A stretch of DNA of 64,000 bases, taken from Aphanomyces cochlioides (lineage: Eukaryota > Oomycota > Saprolegniomycetes > Saprolegniales > Verrucalvaceae). The stretch lies in contig JAHQRK010000040.1 in NCBI GenBank assembly GCA_019828595.1, forward strand, positions 124,001 through 188,000. Direction: 5' to 3'. The first letter of the stretch is position 1, and every line of letters starts with the position of its first letter. A model generated the notes under the pieces. That model was given only the letters and a program-made list of their open reading frames with translations. It searched no databases and was not told the DNA's origin. Of the stretch, positions 9,995 to 21,746 are shown piece by piece. Position numbers and translations under genes: made by a program.

Positions 9995-10324
9995 TCAAGC
10001 TGTGAAGTACGCTCCCTTCTTGAAGCAGCCCATGCATAATCTGTGTCGGAGCTTCTTGTTGCCACAGTGCTCGCAGTCTTGCAAGTGCACAATGTTCTTC
10101 AATCGCTTCGAGGGATCATTGTTGCGAATGCGCTTGCGGGAACGCGTGACTTTGGATTTTGGGCATGCATGCCACAACAAGTCGTTCATTTCGCTGTCTT
10201 CTTCTTCGTCACCATCAAAGGCGTTGACACCTGGGAGAAGTTGAAGTTGGACTTGAGGCATGAAGCTCCATTGCGAACGTTCCACAAGGCGGCGCACACT
10301 CGACGCTAAGCGCTGCAACACCAT
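9995..10324 (-). CDS. Mitochondrial ribosomal protein bL32m
   Basis: Large-subunit mitoribosome protein. 109 residues from ATG 10324. A basic amphipathic start (MVLQRLASSVRRLVERSQWS) fits a mitochondrial presequence. The mature part has the L32 signature: basic CPKSKVTRSRKRIRN followed by a zinc ribbon LQDCEHCGNKKLRHRLCMGC (C-x2-C...C-x2-C). The frame is open further upstream to 10366, but ATG 10324 gives a normal presequence and keeps the TATCCGGATA-type motif (10373-10397) in the 5' flank. Single exon. Confidence 0.9.
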   Translation of the reverse strand: MVLQRLASSVRRLVERSQWSFMPQVQLQLLPGVNAFDGDEEEDSEMNDLLWHACPKSKVTRSRKRIRNNDPSKRLKNIVHLQDCEHCGNKKLRHRLCMGCFKKGAYFTA

Positions 10325-10372
10325 CGTGTTTCTTGGGTTTTCTTTTCCTGTGTGCCATTCAGCCATCCTATA

Positions 10373-10397
10373 CGGATAATATTACATTTCCGGATAA
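10373..10397. promoter_or_regulatory. CGGATAAT...TCCGGATAA elements upstream of bL32m
   Basis: CGGATAAT (10373-10380) and TCCGGATAA (10389-10397) lie 49-73 bp upstream of the bL32m ATG and belong to the recurrent family in this window. Confidence 0.45.
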
Positions 10398-10799
10398 ACA
10401 TACCAATATATTTATTGAAATTATTGGAAATTATCAATATATTGCTAAGACGAGGTCTGCAACTTCACAAGCAAATTTGGCCATCGGAACTGCAAAACTC
10501 GTCAAACGACCACACTACTAATAGAACTACCAAGTGTGTTTATATATTTGATAGCATAGTGTACATCAGGATAGTCTCTGCTATACTGGCATGTGTACCC
10601 ACTGAAATGCGTACAAGTACAACACAATTCCAATCAATTATTGTATTGAATGTTAAAATAAATAATTGTATTGGTGTGTTGGTTACAGTGCATATCTTCT
10701 CAGTATTTTGTACAGCAATACAATAATTGTATTGTCATCATGATGAATTGACAGAGGTTGACATGGAAGGTAAACATGCAAAAGGGACGATTACATCGT
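10398..10799. other. AT-rich intergenic region
   Basis: AT-rich sequence between the bL32m start and the SDS3 stop, with TATT/AATA runs and repeated ACAATAC/GTATTG blocks (about 10610-10740). No gene seen. Confidence 0.5.
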
Positions 10800-12136
10800 T
10801 TAGAATGGTTCGCAACGAACCCAACCCGATGATTGAAGGTTCTTGAGCCCTGAATTGCCCCGCAAGATGGGCTTGATCTCGCATCGCTTTGTTTGCAGAA
10901 GAGTGTAGTAGACACGCGCAATTTCGCCAGTATTGAGTTTCAGATAGACCTACAATCGAGCCACGATGACCACGACGTTGCATTGGCTTAGGTATACGTA
11001 CTGCATCAGGCGATAGTGCATGGATCACTCCAATATACTCTCGTTTCATGACTTTTGAAGACACAACCACTTCGTCACCTTCGTCGAAGATGTATTTGCC
11101 ACACCACAGATTCCCTCGCGAGTAATGAACAGTAGCTACAGCCTCTTAGATAATGCCACTTCTCAAAGGATGCACGTACCTGACTCGAGTGGCTTTTCAG
11201 GTAGCTGCTTCCAGTCCGAACAGATCGCTTGCAAGTCGTTCTCGACATCGTCAACCGACAGAGCTGTCACGCCACCATACGGTAGTGCCTTGTATCCCGG
11301 CTTCTGCGACTTGATCTTGTCTGCAAATGGACCTACAGAAAGCCATGAACACGCCACACCCATCCAAATGCACCCGAGAGATCTAGTGTATTGAAATCCA
11401 ACTTGGGTTTCTTCAGTGACGGTTCTTCGATTTCAAAATCGACCTGGTCCTCCTCCTTAAGGGTAGCATTCTCTTCTTCTGGTGTCTCATTCACTGGCTC
11501 TTCTTCGTCGTCCAAAAGAGTCATTCGACGATCGACATCTGCGAGCATGGCTTCAACTTTTGCTGCCATTTCAAGTTTCAGCTTGGATTTGGCCGTGGCG
11601 TACAAGTTGTCAGCTCGTTGCAGGTCAAATAGTCTGAGATCTTGAATATTTTTGAGCTGGAGTTCTTTGTGCTGCTTGGCCGTCTCGAGAGATCGCGACC
11701 TGTCGTCCTTAAACTCGACACATCGACGGCAATACTCTGCGAACGTGCCATCTTCGATCATTTGCACCTTCGTCTTGAGTTCGGTCATGCGTTCCTTAAA
11801 GTCCATCACTGTCTCCAATGTCGCCGCTTCGTCGTCGTCGACATTCTTCTCGACTCGCTTCAACTCGGCGTCTGCGTCATCGAGATGCGTATTCAGTGCT
11901 TGGATAAGAGTATGGTACGTTGTTTCCTTGTCGCTGTCGGCTTCGTCGTCCGACTCCGAGTCAGACACTGCAGTACCATCACCTTGATCTTTGTCTTGCT
12001 GCTGCAGCAATGAGCGCGATCTCGGTGGTGGCGACCGCATCGTGCTGTTGTTGTCATAGTCGCCATTCTTGTTGTCTTTTGCTCCATTCTTTGCTTTTCT
12101 CTGGCGCTGCGCTGCTCTCCGAGTTGCTTTGTCCAT
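10800..12136 (-). CDS. SDS3/BRMS1-family subunit of the Sin3 histone deacetylase complex
   Basis: Structural subunit of Sin3-HDAC co-repressor complexes. ATG at 12136 (MDKATRRAAQRQRKAKNG) is preferred; an in-frame ATG at 12217 is also possible. A basic then acidic Ser-rich N-terminus leads to the Sds3 coiled coil (LKRVEKNVDDDEAATLETVM, MTELKTKVQMIEDGTFAEYC, LQLKNIQDLRLFDLQRADNL). Downstream exons, spliced with short introns, give the conserved capping domain of SUDS3: KYIFDEGDEVVVSSKVMKRE, YIGVIHALSPDA, VYLKLNTGEIARVYYTLLQT, KRCEIKPILRG. The stop is TAA at 10800-10802. The match to both halves of the family is good. An AACCCCT tract (12295-12311) lies upstream. Confidence 0.82.
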
Positions 12137-12217
12137 CTTGGCTCCTTGGTTTGTTTCGGATGATGTTGCTTTTGCCACACCACGACACGTTTTATACATT
12201 TTTAGAGTAAAGCTCAT

Positions 12218-12666
12218 TTCAACTTGATTTAATTCATTGTGGAAGGTCTGATGAAGGTCAATACCGTAAGAACTTATATTCCCTTGAAATATTATAACCC
12301 CTGCACCCCTTCGAAATTTCGTCATTTCGAAATTTGCACTGAAATAGACAGATCGACTTGGCTCATGTTACATCATACGTTGACAAAAAGAGCTGCTTCA
12401 CAAAGAGACAAATCTCTCTCGTACACCTAGAATCAAGTTGCAGACGTCGTGCCGCTGGAAGACACGACGGGGATGGCCTGACTGCAGCTCGACACATTTT
12501 GAGACCTCCCGTTCCTATCCAGCTATACTATTGTACAAAATTTGAGGAGGTCACTCACACACCAGGTCATGTGTCTTGTACGGGGATGTCCTTTGAGAAT
12601 TTGCACTTGTGTCACAACCATTTTGCCCACGAAATGATCCAACAAGAGCGCAAATTGACCAGATAT
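12218..12666. other. Intergenic region between SDS3 and SEC61A
   Basis: Holds the SDS3 5' flank with an AACCCCTGCACCCCTT tract (12295-12311) and a repeated TTTCGAAAT / ATTTCGTCATTTCGAAATTT stretch. The long plus-strand open frame across this region and SEC61A is antisense shadow. Confidence 0.5.
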
Positions 12667-14094
12667 TTAGGTGAAACCAAACATGCCGGCAATTGGCACG
12701 TCGGCTTGTTCCTTGGCAAACGATTCGAAGTATTGGTAGATGATCGTCACGGCCAACAAAATACCAGTGCCGGAACCAATCGCACCCAACAAATCGGCCA
12801 CCATCGACAAGGCGCCAATGCACATGCCACCGAAAGCAGCAGCAGTAGGAATGTACTTGTTCAAGACGTGCACAATCGATGCATCGCGGTGACCCTTCAT
12901 AACCATTTGTTGGTCACGCAATTGCTTCGCGACATCGCGAGCCGACGAACCAGAGATTTCAATCCACGTCTTCGAGAAGATAGCACACGAGCCCAAGATA
13001 AAGATGACGTAGATCACGAAGCGAAGAGGGTCATACAAGATTTGAGCAGCAGATTGAGGTGCCGACATATAGTAAGCCAAACCACCAACAGGAACGGATT
13101 GACCCCCACCACCTTCAACATCTTGCCAGATACCCAAGAAGCGGACCAAAATGAAGCCACCAAAACGCTTGTAAAGCAATTGCGACACAAAGTACAAGTT
13201 GGAGACCAAAGCGGTTTGCAAAATGATAGGCATGTTGGACGTGTAGAAGAGTTTGATGGGGAAGGTGCCTTGTTGACCACGGTACTTTTGATACTTGACA
13301 GGGAGATCGACGCGGAAACCTTGGAAGTAAATCACAACAATGAAGACGAGAACAGTCGCCAACAAGTTGGTCAAGTTTGGCAAGTTTTGGCGGTAGAATG
13401 CTTCCTTCAAAGCGCGCGCCTTGTCCGAACGCGTGATCAACAAGTGGAACACAGCAATGATGGCGCCTTCGAATTCCGTACCACGACCAGTGTTGATGGT
13501 GGTGGGGCTGAACGCCTTCCACACAATGCTTTCACAGATGTTGGTGGCAATGAACAACGAAATACCCGAACCAAGACCGTAACCCTTTTGGAGCATTTCG
13601 TCCAAAATGATGATCAAAATACCAGCAAAGAACAATTGGATGATGATCAAGATGGCATTGCCCGCACCAATTTCACCAATGTCACCGTACATGCCTGAGG
13701 CAACATAGGCAATAGCTTGGCCGACAGTGATGAGAATACCAAACAACTTGGTCGCACCACTGAACAAAGCGCGATCTTCCTTCAAACTTTGGTCAACTTC
13801 AATCATTTTCGAACCCGACAACATTTGCATGACCAAACCGGACGTAACGATGGGACTAATACCCAGTTCCATCAACGTGCCGCGGTTCGAGGCCAAGATA
13901 ACACGCATCCAGTACAAAGGATCGCTCGAGCGCGACGTTTGGATACCATACAATGGGATTTGGCAGCACACCAAGAAAATAAAGAGAACAATGACGGACC
14001 ACAACACCTTTTCACGGAAAGGGATCTTGCGATCAGGCTGCGCCACTTCGGGCAAGATAAACATGACGGGGCGGATCAAGTGGAGGAACCGCAT
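12667..14094 (-). CDS. Protein translocase SEC61 subunit alpha
   Basis: Pore subunit of the ER protein-conducting channel. 475 residues, single exon, ten hydrophobic segments expected. The ATG at 14094 gives the conserved start [20 protein letters not shown]; the frame is open 21 codons further up but that part is not conserved. Family signatures: [20 protein letters not shown] with [20 protein letters not shown] (plug and TM2 region), [85 protein letters not shown]. Normal length. Functional neighbours are EMC2 and Derlin within 8 kb, also ER proteins. Confidence 0.97.
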   Translation of the reverse strand: MRFLHLIRPVMFILPEVAQPDRKIPFREKVLWSVIVLFIFLVCCQIPLYGIQTSRSSDPLYWMRVILASNRGTLMELGISPIVTSGLVMQMLSGSKMIEVDQSLKEDRALFSGATKLFGILITVGQAIAYVASGMYGDIGEIGAGNAILIIIQLFFAGILIIILDEMLQKGYGLGSGISLFIATNICESIVWKAFSPTTINTGRGTEFEGAIIAVFHLLITRSDKARALKEAFYRQNLPNLTNLLATVLVFIVVIYFQGFRVDLPVKYQKYRGQQGTFPIKLFYTSNMPIILQTALVSNLYFVSQLLYKRFGGFILVRFLGIWQDVEGGGGQSVPVGGLAYYMSAPQSAAQILYDPLRFVIYVIFILGSCAIFSKTWIEISGSSARDVAKQLRDQQMVMKGHRDASIVHVLNKYIPTAAAFGGMCIGALSMVADLLGAIGSGTGILLAVTIIYQYFESFAKEQADVPIAGMFGFT

Positions 14095-14901
14095 CCTTGT
14101 TTCCCAGCAAAAGAAGAAATGAACACACGGAGGATCCTTGCCTTGTTTAAATTTCACGATTTCACTTCGTTTTTGTATGAAATAAAATAAAATGACTCTA
14201 TGATTGGAACAATATGCCTACCAGGAATATAAAATACCAAAATATTCAAATGGAATACTAAAATCAAGTATAAATAAAATATAATTTTTAAATTCACTGT
14301 CGTACATGGAAATGTGAGGACCAGGTGACGTGGCCATTTTTTATCTTAAGTTTAGTATACTTCAACATCATGAAATTTGATTGGCTAATATAGTGTCAAG
14401 TTGACTGTTTGAACAGGCAACTAACGTTGCATCGAGGATAACTTGGCGCAACGCTGAACGCACTACATGTATTCCCGGCTCAGCCTACAAGATCTAGGAT
14501 TCATCGCCACTTATTCTGCTTGCAATGAAATGCGATGACCTCGGCAGTGTAAACGTGGCTAGCTCCCATTTCATGAGGTGAGGATGATGTGCTCCAAATT
14601 AGAACTGTCATTTTGTAATTTTATAGTATGTCACCGTTAATATTGCAGTAGTATATTGGAGCATGGAGGCAACCCTGGGTATACTCTTCCCCATTGACCT
14701 GTTTGCATGTTTTACGCCTCTTCTCTCAATCTGCGCCTATAAACTTTGCTCTATGGATAGCTGACAAGCTGTAGCTGTGAGTTTTCTTTGCGCTTGCCAT
14801 GACTAGACAGGCATTATCAATGTAACCGTCCGTTACACTTGGCTTGGCGTGAAACTGACAGCGTCAACCAGTTTTTTCATGTCAAATCTCCCCCTCGAGA
14901 G
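14095..14901. other. Intergenic region, AT-rich
   Basis: Common upstream region of the divergent SEC61A and IQ-motif genes. 14190-14400 is very AT-rich with ATAAAAT/AAAATA blocks. I see no gene. Confidence 0.5.
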
Positions 14902-17468
14902 ATGCAACAACAATTGATTGAGGGATTGATTGTAGACCATCTAGAGACGTCTAGTCGACGGGGAGGAGGTAATTCCAGTGGGAACCATGTGACATACGAC
15001 CAATGTGGTCGCAAAGTCATCACAGTTACCGATGGAAAAAAGTCGGGCCGTGATAAACCACACTTATGTCTCAGTCCCAGAACGCCCAAACATCCTGCCA
15101 TGCATCCAAGCCAAGCCAAACGACTCATCCAGAACGTCTGCAGGGATTTTCAAGACGAACACAGTGAGCTCAATCTCCCCATGACACCCCGAAGTATTCA
15201 TACTGCCCCGTCGCCACCAGTGTGCCGACCAACACAACCAGCTCGGCCCACGACTTCGGGTAAAGCTAGCCACGTCGAGGCATTTCCAGCAATTGTACAA
15301 AGTCCACGCCGCGTCAAACGCAGCGAACCCATCATGGATCACTCGATGGACACTCCAGTGCAGTCGCCGCTTCACACTTGGGGCATTCCACGCGAACACA
15401 TTTTGGAATTCATCCGGCTTTCCGTGCTGCCATCGACTTGGGCCATGTATTTCATAGCTGCCGACGTCGCCATGGACTAAATCCGTCGTAGGAACATCAA
15501 ATCTGTTGGTGAGTGGCGCGCCATGTCAAATGATCCAAATGGAGCGAGTCAACTACCACGGCTTGTCAAACCACGGCTCCAATTTCCACCACAGCTCACT
15601 GCCAAGCAGTCCAAATCCAATCGAGGCCAACGGCGTCCTCGGCCGCAACACATTGAGCTTGACCATAGTCTGCCACCACCGCCTCCACCGTCCGTTCGCG
15701 ACAACTCCATCGAAGCAAAGTATGCCGTCTCCGGCCATCCATGATCTTGCGGCTGTCGTAGGATTCATAAAATGATCGCCGACTTGAAACAAGATCCACA
15801 TGCATGGCAGCTCTTCCAAGTACGTCATTAGCATCCACACGGCATGTTGATTCTTGTGGTTGTCTCCGTCTAGCAACGGATTCAAGAATACAAGGAGATG
15901 AAGAAACAAAACAGCGGTGGCAGCGGCGGCAATGGTCTCTCGGTGCGATAGTGGCCTAGAGCTACCAAGTGAGCTGTCGTGGTTGTAGATCATTGACCAG
16001 AACAAGCGCAACGCATTTGTTGTCTCGACAGCTTCCGACTTGGCCGAGCGGTATCGCCTTAGACTTCAGTAGAATTGAATTGTTCATGGATGGCGTGGGT
16101 AGGAAGCGTCAACATGACGAGCAATTGGCAGCGATCAAGAAGAAACATCAAATGCAGCTCGAGGAAGAGCGAATCTTCCGCATCGAGCAATTGGATCGAC
16201 GAGCGCGTAAGCTCCATGAGCAGAGGCGGCGTGTGGCGCTGGAAACTCAAGTGAAAGGATGGCTTCGAGTCGTCGTGACGGTCTGCGTCGTGGAGAACTG
16301 GCACGATCGCATGCGCCGCGAGAAGAAACGCAAGTTGATCGAGCTCAAGGAGCATGCCGCAGCGTGTCGGATCCAACGAGTGTGGCGCTACAAACTCCAC
16401 GTGACCAACTCGAAAGCGATGCTGCAAATCATCCTCAAGACTCGGCAAATCCTCTGGAGCTTGACGTTCAAAGCAAGTATCTTCAGCATTCTCATGGTGG
16501 ACTCAGCCTTGTCTTAGCTGCACTGCAAGAAGATGGCCAAAGCCGGGAACGTCCTCCGCCGCTTCATGCTCGACTACTTCAATGGCAATTCGGAAACTGG
16601 CAACTTTCGAGTCATGATGGCACGATGGCGCTGGCGAGTCATCCACGCCCAGCGTGTGAGCAAGTAAGGAGATTGATTTCCTTCATCTCTTGACTGTGTC
16701 CAAGGGCATTCCTGTCTTGTGGTCGAGCTCGTCTTGCTGTTCTCTCTCAGATGTGGGATAACGCAGATCGCGATCGTCAGAGGATGGAAAAACTTCATTT
16801 GCAGCAAAACAAGATTGTCGTCTCGGATGAAACGCCAGCAGCAGCTACAGCTCGGCGAGTTCGCGCAGGTGACGACACCATTGGCGATATGGCTCAGCAA
16901 TTAAGCGCCATGCAAACGATGCTGACTCCAATCGAATTCCAACGAATGCAAATGCACGCCAACCACGTTGTACGCATTCCAAAGAGGTAGGAGACGATTC
17001 CCATCGGCAACTTGGACACTGCTTTTGCACTGTAGCATCAAGATGAAGCTGCTCGTCCAATATCTGTCCAAGCGACGCGCGCAACACGTTGTCGACGTCA
17101 AGGAGTACATCGCTCAAGCAATGGCGTCATCCAACACTCGGCAAGTTCGCGTGAGCGACGCGTTGGCGATCGTACAAACAGGAGCATGGGTCGCGAATGT
17201 CGCTGAGAAGCCAAGCCAGCGCAAATCATCCAAGCTGGACTATCCCGTCTTTCGACTTTACTCGAAAGCCACAGCGGACGACATGAAGACGCTGATTCAA
17301 GAGGGTATTCGACTCACGCTGGAGCAAGATCCAGAACAAAGACGCCTTGTCGAGACGCAGCGTCAGGGTGCTATGGAAGGCTCTCCCTTCAAGCGCAGAC
17401 TTTCAGTCTTCGCAGGCGGCAAACCCATGCGGAAAGACCCGCTTCTCGGCAATCTGCTGGATTCCTAG
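14902..17468 (+). CDS. IQ-motif coiled-coil protein
   Basis: Large multi-exon protein of unknown role with a calmodulin-binding IQ motif, AACRIQRVWRYKLHV. The first exon runs from ATG 14902 (MQQQLIEGLIVDHLETS). Joins I could reconstruct in frame: the exon ending near 15444 joins 15496 (giving MNIKSVGEWRAMSNDP); the exon ending near 15720 joins about 15765 (KIHKMIADLKQDPHAWQLFQ); then about 15874 (QRIQEYKEMKKQNSGGSGGN), about 15990 (IIDQNKRNAFVVSTASDLAE) and about 16109 after an intron near 34 nt (KRQHDEQLAAIKKKHQMQLE). A charged coiled coil, the IQ motif and further helical segments (MAQQLSAMQTMLTPIEFQRM) follow. The last exon ends PMRKDPLLGNLLDS. The Pro/Ser-rich N-terminal third looks disordered. 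Cytoskeletal or ciliary roles are common for such proteins; not shown here. Confidence 0.62.
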
Positions 17469-17529
17469 CGCCAAAATGTCAGACATCAAATCAAAAAATA
17501 AATAAATGTTGCAAAAAATCATCTATAAA

Positions 17530-17620
17530 TTGATATTTTTCAATTATTTTGAATTTTGTGATTGGTCTAAAGTATCTATTATTGACCAATGAAATATTCA
17601 TATTTCATGTTAATTGTGAT
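17530..17620. promoter_or_regulatory. Opposed CCAAT boxes upstream of MED27
   Basis: GATTGGTCTAAAG on one strand and TTGACCAATGAAATATTC about 25 bp later place two CCAAT cores in opposite orientation 50-80 bp before the MED27 start. This resembles CCAAT/NF-Y-type promoters. Confidence 0.4.
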
Positions 17621-17644
17621 TTTTCCATCAAGGAGAGGCGAGAA

Positions 17645-19121
17645 ATGAGCGACCCGATCGGCATTGCTGATATCATGGCTGGACGCGTCGGCGCGTTGCG
17701 TGCTGCTGCCGAATCGCTCATATTAGAGCTTGGTAACATGGGAAATCGAACGGCGGATGATCCAGAAGCAAATGCGACAGCAATCGCCGCTTCGTTGAAA
17801 GCTCAAGTAGATCGCGTCCAAAACAATTTGACCATCCTGCGCAAACTCAGCACGGAGTTTGAAGACAAGACAAAGGATGTCGAAAAGGTGACTCAAGCGC
17901 AACGGAATCTCATGTTCGAGTTTTACTGGAAGCTACAGGTGACGATAGCTGTCGTGGATGTTGAGCTCATTGGAATCTAGGTTCGAGAAATGGCTGGAAA
18001 AGGGGCCAATGTGTGGCTATCCCAAATGAGTCAGTGGTTTCCACGAACGGAATACCTCTCCTCGCATGCATCCTCGCTATTCCCGCCATCTGCACATCCG
18101 TCGAGCGACAAAGTAAAAGCACCGATGAAAGTTATCGATCGCTTCACACCCAAACCATCCAAACGCGCGCGTTCGTTGGTATTTGACGAACAAGGCGACG
18201 TCCAACCTGCAGATCTGGGGCAAATGATGGAATATATCATGAAGCGGACAAAAGCCACCAAGTTCTGGAAGCAAACCGAGACAACACGCGGCGGACGAAA
18301 AGTCATCACGTCCATAATGTGCCAACTCAACAACGAAATCGTTGTCCACATGAGCTTCTGTCCACATATTCCTGAAGATGGTCCACACGGCGACAATGGC
18401 GTCTCGGCCAGTCCAATGACGCCATCCACACCAAATTCTCCTGCTTTTGGGATGAACCGTGGTATTCGTGCGAAGCGGCAGGCCAGTTTGAAGGCAAAGA
18501 AGATTATCAAGAAGACCAAGCGCGACGATCTTCTCGCCAAAGTGAAGATGGCGGCAGAGGAAGCGTCTAAAATCGAGCAAGAAGAGCTGCGGAAGCTCAT
18601 CATTGACGCCAAGGAGAGCGGCAAAGATCAGGAGATTGCACGAGCCGCTGGCCACCAAGTGACCAAGTTTATCCAGCGGGTCAGTGTCTTCCCGCTCAAT
18701 GAAGAAGCACCGCTCGGTGCGTGGTCCGAATCCAAGCACAAACTCTTCGAGCAAATCACGATGCACGCCCGCCAGGTACGTCGGATAGCGTCGTTGCGCA
18801 TATAATTTGCTCTGAAGGCACTGCATTACCTTCGTGTGCACTACCCCGAGACTTGCTTTTACCATTTCTTCGTACGTCCCTTTTAAAGAAGGACCGTCAT
18901 CTTGATTGTCATGCTGTTGTAGACATGGATGAGCTACTTTGAGAAGATTTACCAGACGCCATGCTATGCTTGCAAGAAGATTTTGTACGTATCCTCGTCG
19001 GCTCGAAATGTGACTGTTGTAAATTTATTGTAGAGCCAAGACTGCCGACGATAGCACATATGTCCCGCCGGCGTTTCGCGATTATTCCACGGGCACTGCT
19101 TTGCATTCGAATTGTATCTAA
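17645..19121 (+). CDS. MED27: Mediator complex subunit 27
   Basis: Upper-tail/head linker subunit of Mediator. Exons 17645-17938, 17981-18775, 18818-18871, 18923-18984 and 19034-19121, all in frame. ATG 17645 (MSDPIGIADIMAGRVGALRA) is the first ATG after the CCAAT boxes. The N-terminal helices (LRAAAESLILELGNMG, LTILRKLSTEFEDKTKDVEK) are MED27-like; the middle is basic and partly disordered. The C-terminus has the hallmark of the family: ALHYLRVHYPETCFYHFFTW, then CYACKKIL, VPPAFRDYS and a final HSNC, a Cys-rich fold closing the protein. The stop TAA (19119-19121) overlaps the NOP9 stop TAG on the opposite strand. Confidence 0.88.
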
Positions 19122-21311
19122 GAGCTCTTGTGTTTCTTCTCCTTCTTGTCCTTCTTGTGCTTCTTCTTGCTGCTTTTCTCTGAGCTTGTCGTGGCGGTGG
19201 TGGATGGAACCAAGTCCGAGAAAAGATCTTGAACTTTGCGCTTCCTCTCTACAATTTTCATGAGGTGTGAAAGTGTCGAAGATGATGCAACCATAGGAAG
19301 CCAGCCATTTCTCTCTGTTGGATTTGAACTCATGCACGTTGCAATGCGTCAAGACCATCGATGCAAAGTGACTGCCAGCAAGCTTGCTATCGACCGCAGC
19401 GAGTTCTTCGGCAATGACAATCTACAAGGCTCATTTGCTGCATATTCAACGGCTGACTGACCTTTTCCGAGGTTGGCATGGCGTCAAAGCATTTCAGGAC
19501 GGAGAAAGCTCCATTTCGGTCAACGACGAGCGTGCCGAAGTGTCCTTTGAGCTTAGCAAAAAGTGCGTCTTTGGCTTCCGTGGCCCAGATCGGCTCGACG
19601 ATGCACCGACTCCCCGTTGAATCTTTGGCCAAAGCGACTAGCTGCAATGCATTCATCTCAACGACACTGTCCAGCGGTCAAATACTAGCTATAGCCTTAG
19701 TAATCGTACCTCTGGACGAGCGGGGCTGCGATCTCGGCTGGGTATTTCAACAAGGTCTCAACCAACCGTGCACTCGCCACATTGAGCGTCAATTTCTACA
19801 AGGAGAGGCAGAAAGCATGAGACGACCTGTCGGCAAGGAGGAAGAGCATACATCACTGGTGGTTGAGAGTTGGAGACCGAGAAGTGCAGGCACAGTTGAT
19901 TTCCGAGCCGCCTCGGGCTTCTTGCTCTCTTGTTTCTCAACGGCGGCAACGACAGCGTTGAAAAAGGACTTTTGTCGGAGCTTAAAGCGCTCGCTGCATT
20001 CTGCTAGTCTCCACACAACGCCTGGACGATGCTATGGTGCGTCGTAAGACACCATTTTCATAGGGACAGCAGTTACCGAGGACAGTAAGCTCCATAGCGC
20101 GCCTTGTAATTCTTCCAAAATGACTTCAGCCTACAGGAAAATTGCATGATGACGCCAACGTAGTTGGAGTAGTGCATACGAGTTCAGCATTGGGGACACG
20201 CTGGATGAACCGCTGTACAACAAAATTGGCCACATTGTGCTCGGCAAATTCAAGGAGGCGCGTCTGGAGACATCGTTCAAAGACTGCTGCCCACATCTCA
20301 TCGTCGCTTGCATCGCAAATCTACATCTTCTGCGTCAGAATAATATCGCACAGCGAGACAGTACCGCTTCGAGAAAGTGGCTCGCGACGGCATCGCCAGC
20401 GTAGTCATAGAAGCGCTTCTTTGAGCGCTCTTCGTCTGTCCATTTGAGTAACTTGTACACGATTTCTGCTTGCATGGTCTGTGGGGCAACTCGGACGGCC
20501 ATCGAGAGAACTGGACCAGCATGGGTGTCGGACACAAGTTCGACGAGTTTGCCGTCGGGACTGGAAAGGATCTGCTCGAGCATTTCGCCCATAGTGGCTT
20601 CAAACGTAGATGGAATGCTGTATCGCACGTCCGATGCATTCCTGCAAGGAGGTGAGTCAAATGTTCGGAGACAAATGAGGACGCACTGGTCATGAAAATT
20701 GACGGCTTTGTGTTTACCCTTCTTTCCACGCTTTTCGGCGACAGGAGCGCGACCAGCCAATGCACACAAGACAGCACGCATAACATGGCTCGCACTGACA
20801 TCATTGATGAGTGAGATCCACTCGTTTTGGACTTCAGAGCACATGGATACGAGAAGCGTCGACATAGCTGGAACATCTTGAGCACGATCTGGGTCATCCG
20901 CGTCGTCAGCCTAGACAACAATGAGAAAAAGTGCAGTCACGAAGCCATAACCTCGCCGTCTTCTTCACGTTGGACAATCGGACCTACTTTGGCGAGCACG
21001 CGCTGCAATACATGTGACGAGTATCGATTTGTCCAGAGATGGCTGAAATAGCCTTCCATCTTGTGAAGGAAAAAGCGAAGCTGCTGAGCACTCATGTGGT
21101 CGACAAGCACCTCGATAAACACGCATGCATGGCGATCAGACGCTGCACTCGCCGCACGTGGTGCAATTTCCTCCAGTACGTTCCACACCAAGATGCGGTT
21201 CGTCTCGGCATCTTCCCCGTCGTTTACGGTCTGGAGAAGCGACGAGTTGACTTCTTGAAGATAAGAAAGTGTATCTGGCTCAAGCCTTCGCGGTCTTACG
21301 CGTCTATTCAT
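19118..21311 (-). CDS. NOP9: Nucleolar PUF-like protein NOP9
   Basis: Pumilio-repeat RNA-binding protein that guards 20S pre-rRNA during 40S ribosome assembly. ATG 21311 (MNRRVRPRRLEPDTLSYLQE). Successive PUF repeats are visible: HACVFIEVLVDHMSAQQLRF with SHLWTNRYSSHVLQRVLAK; ISLINDVSASHVMRAVLCAL; DTHAGPVLSMAVRVAPQTMQ; YDYAGDAVASHFLEAVLSR; LAKDSTGSRCIVEPIWATE; VVDRNGAFSVLKCFDAMP; and a last exon with GSHFASMVLTHCNVHEFKSN. It ends in a Lys-rich nucleolar-type tail (KKKHKKDKKEKKHKSS). At least six exons with short introns. DTLSYLQEV near the start is typical of NOP9 rather than cytoplasmic Pumilio. Confidence 0.88.
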
Positions 21312-21411
21312 ACATAAGATGCCATTTTATCGTCAAAACGTACTCGGGTCGGTCGGCGCGCTCTTTCTCCATGTTGAATTGAATGGTGCATGGATTTCAT
21401 TGGTCGATATT

Positions 21412-21435
21412 CCGGATAAATTCAACTTTATCCGG
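21412..21435. promoter_or_regulatory. Inverted repeat CCGGATAAA / TTTATCCGG upstream of NOP9
   Basis: Perfect 9-bp arms (21412-21420, 21427-21435) with a 6-nt centre, about 100 bp upstream of the NOP9 ATG. One of the clearest members of the recurrent element. Confidence 0.5.
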
Positions 21436-21746
21436 GTTATAAATGATAATTCATCTATATCATTTCTGATTTTTTTATTTTTTATTTTTATTTCCATATC
21501 GGTGTTGGTGGAGTCATTGCACGACAGAGTAGATGACTGGAATATGAGGCTTCTTCATGTCAAGCTCCACGAAGCTTTAGCTCTTTGAATGCAGCTAAGC
21601 TTAGTGCACCTTTGCGACTTCATGAGCTGATGAAACGGCTGAATCGGTTACATGTGTGTAACTGGTTTGGTGGACTTTTGTCTTGAGGTTTGTATACTCT
21701 GGCGAGTTGTTTCGATACGTTTCATCTGCACCACCACGCCACACGA

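Noticed and set aside
12358..13698. Long plus-strand open frame of 446 codons
   Set aside because: Entirely antisense to SEC61A; rich in His, Gln and Asn as expected for a shadow of a codon-biased gene.
21319..21588. 89-codon plus-strand open frame with a hydrophobic Phe/Ile run
   Set aside because: Lies in the NOP9 upstream region and contains the regulatory palindrome; the hydrophobic run is translated AT-rich DNA.
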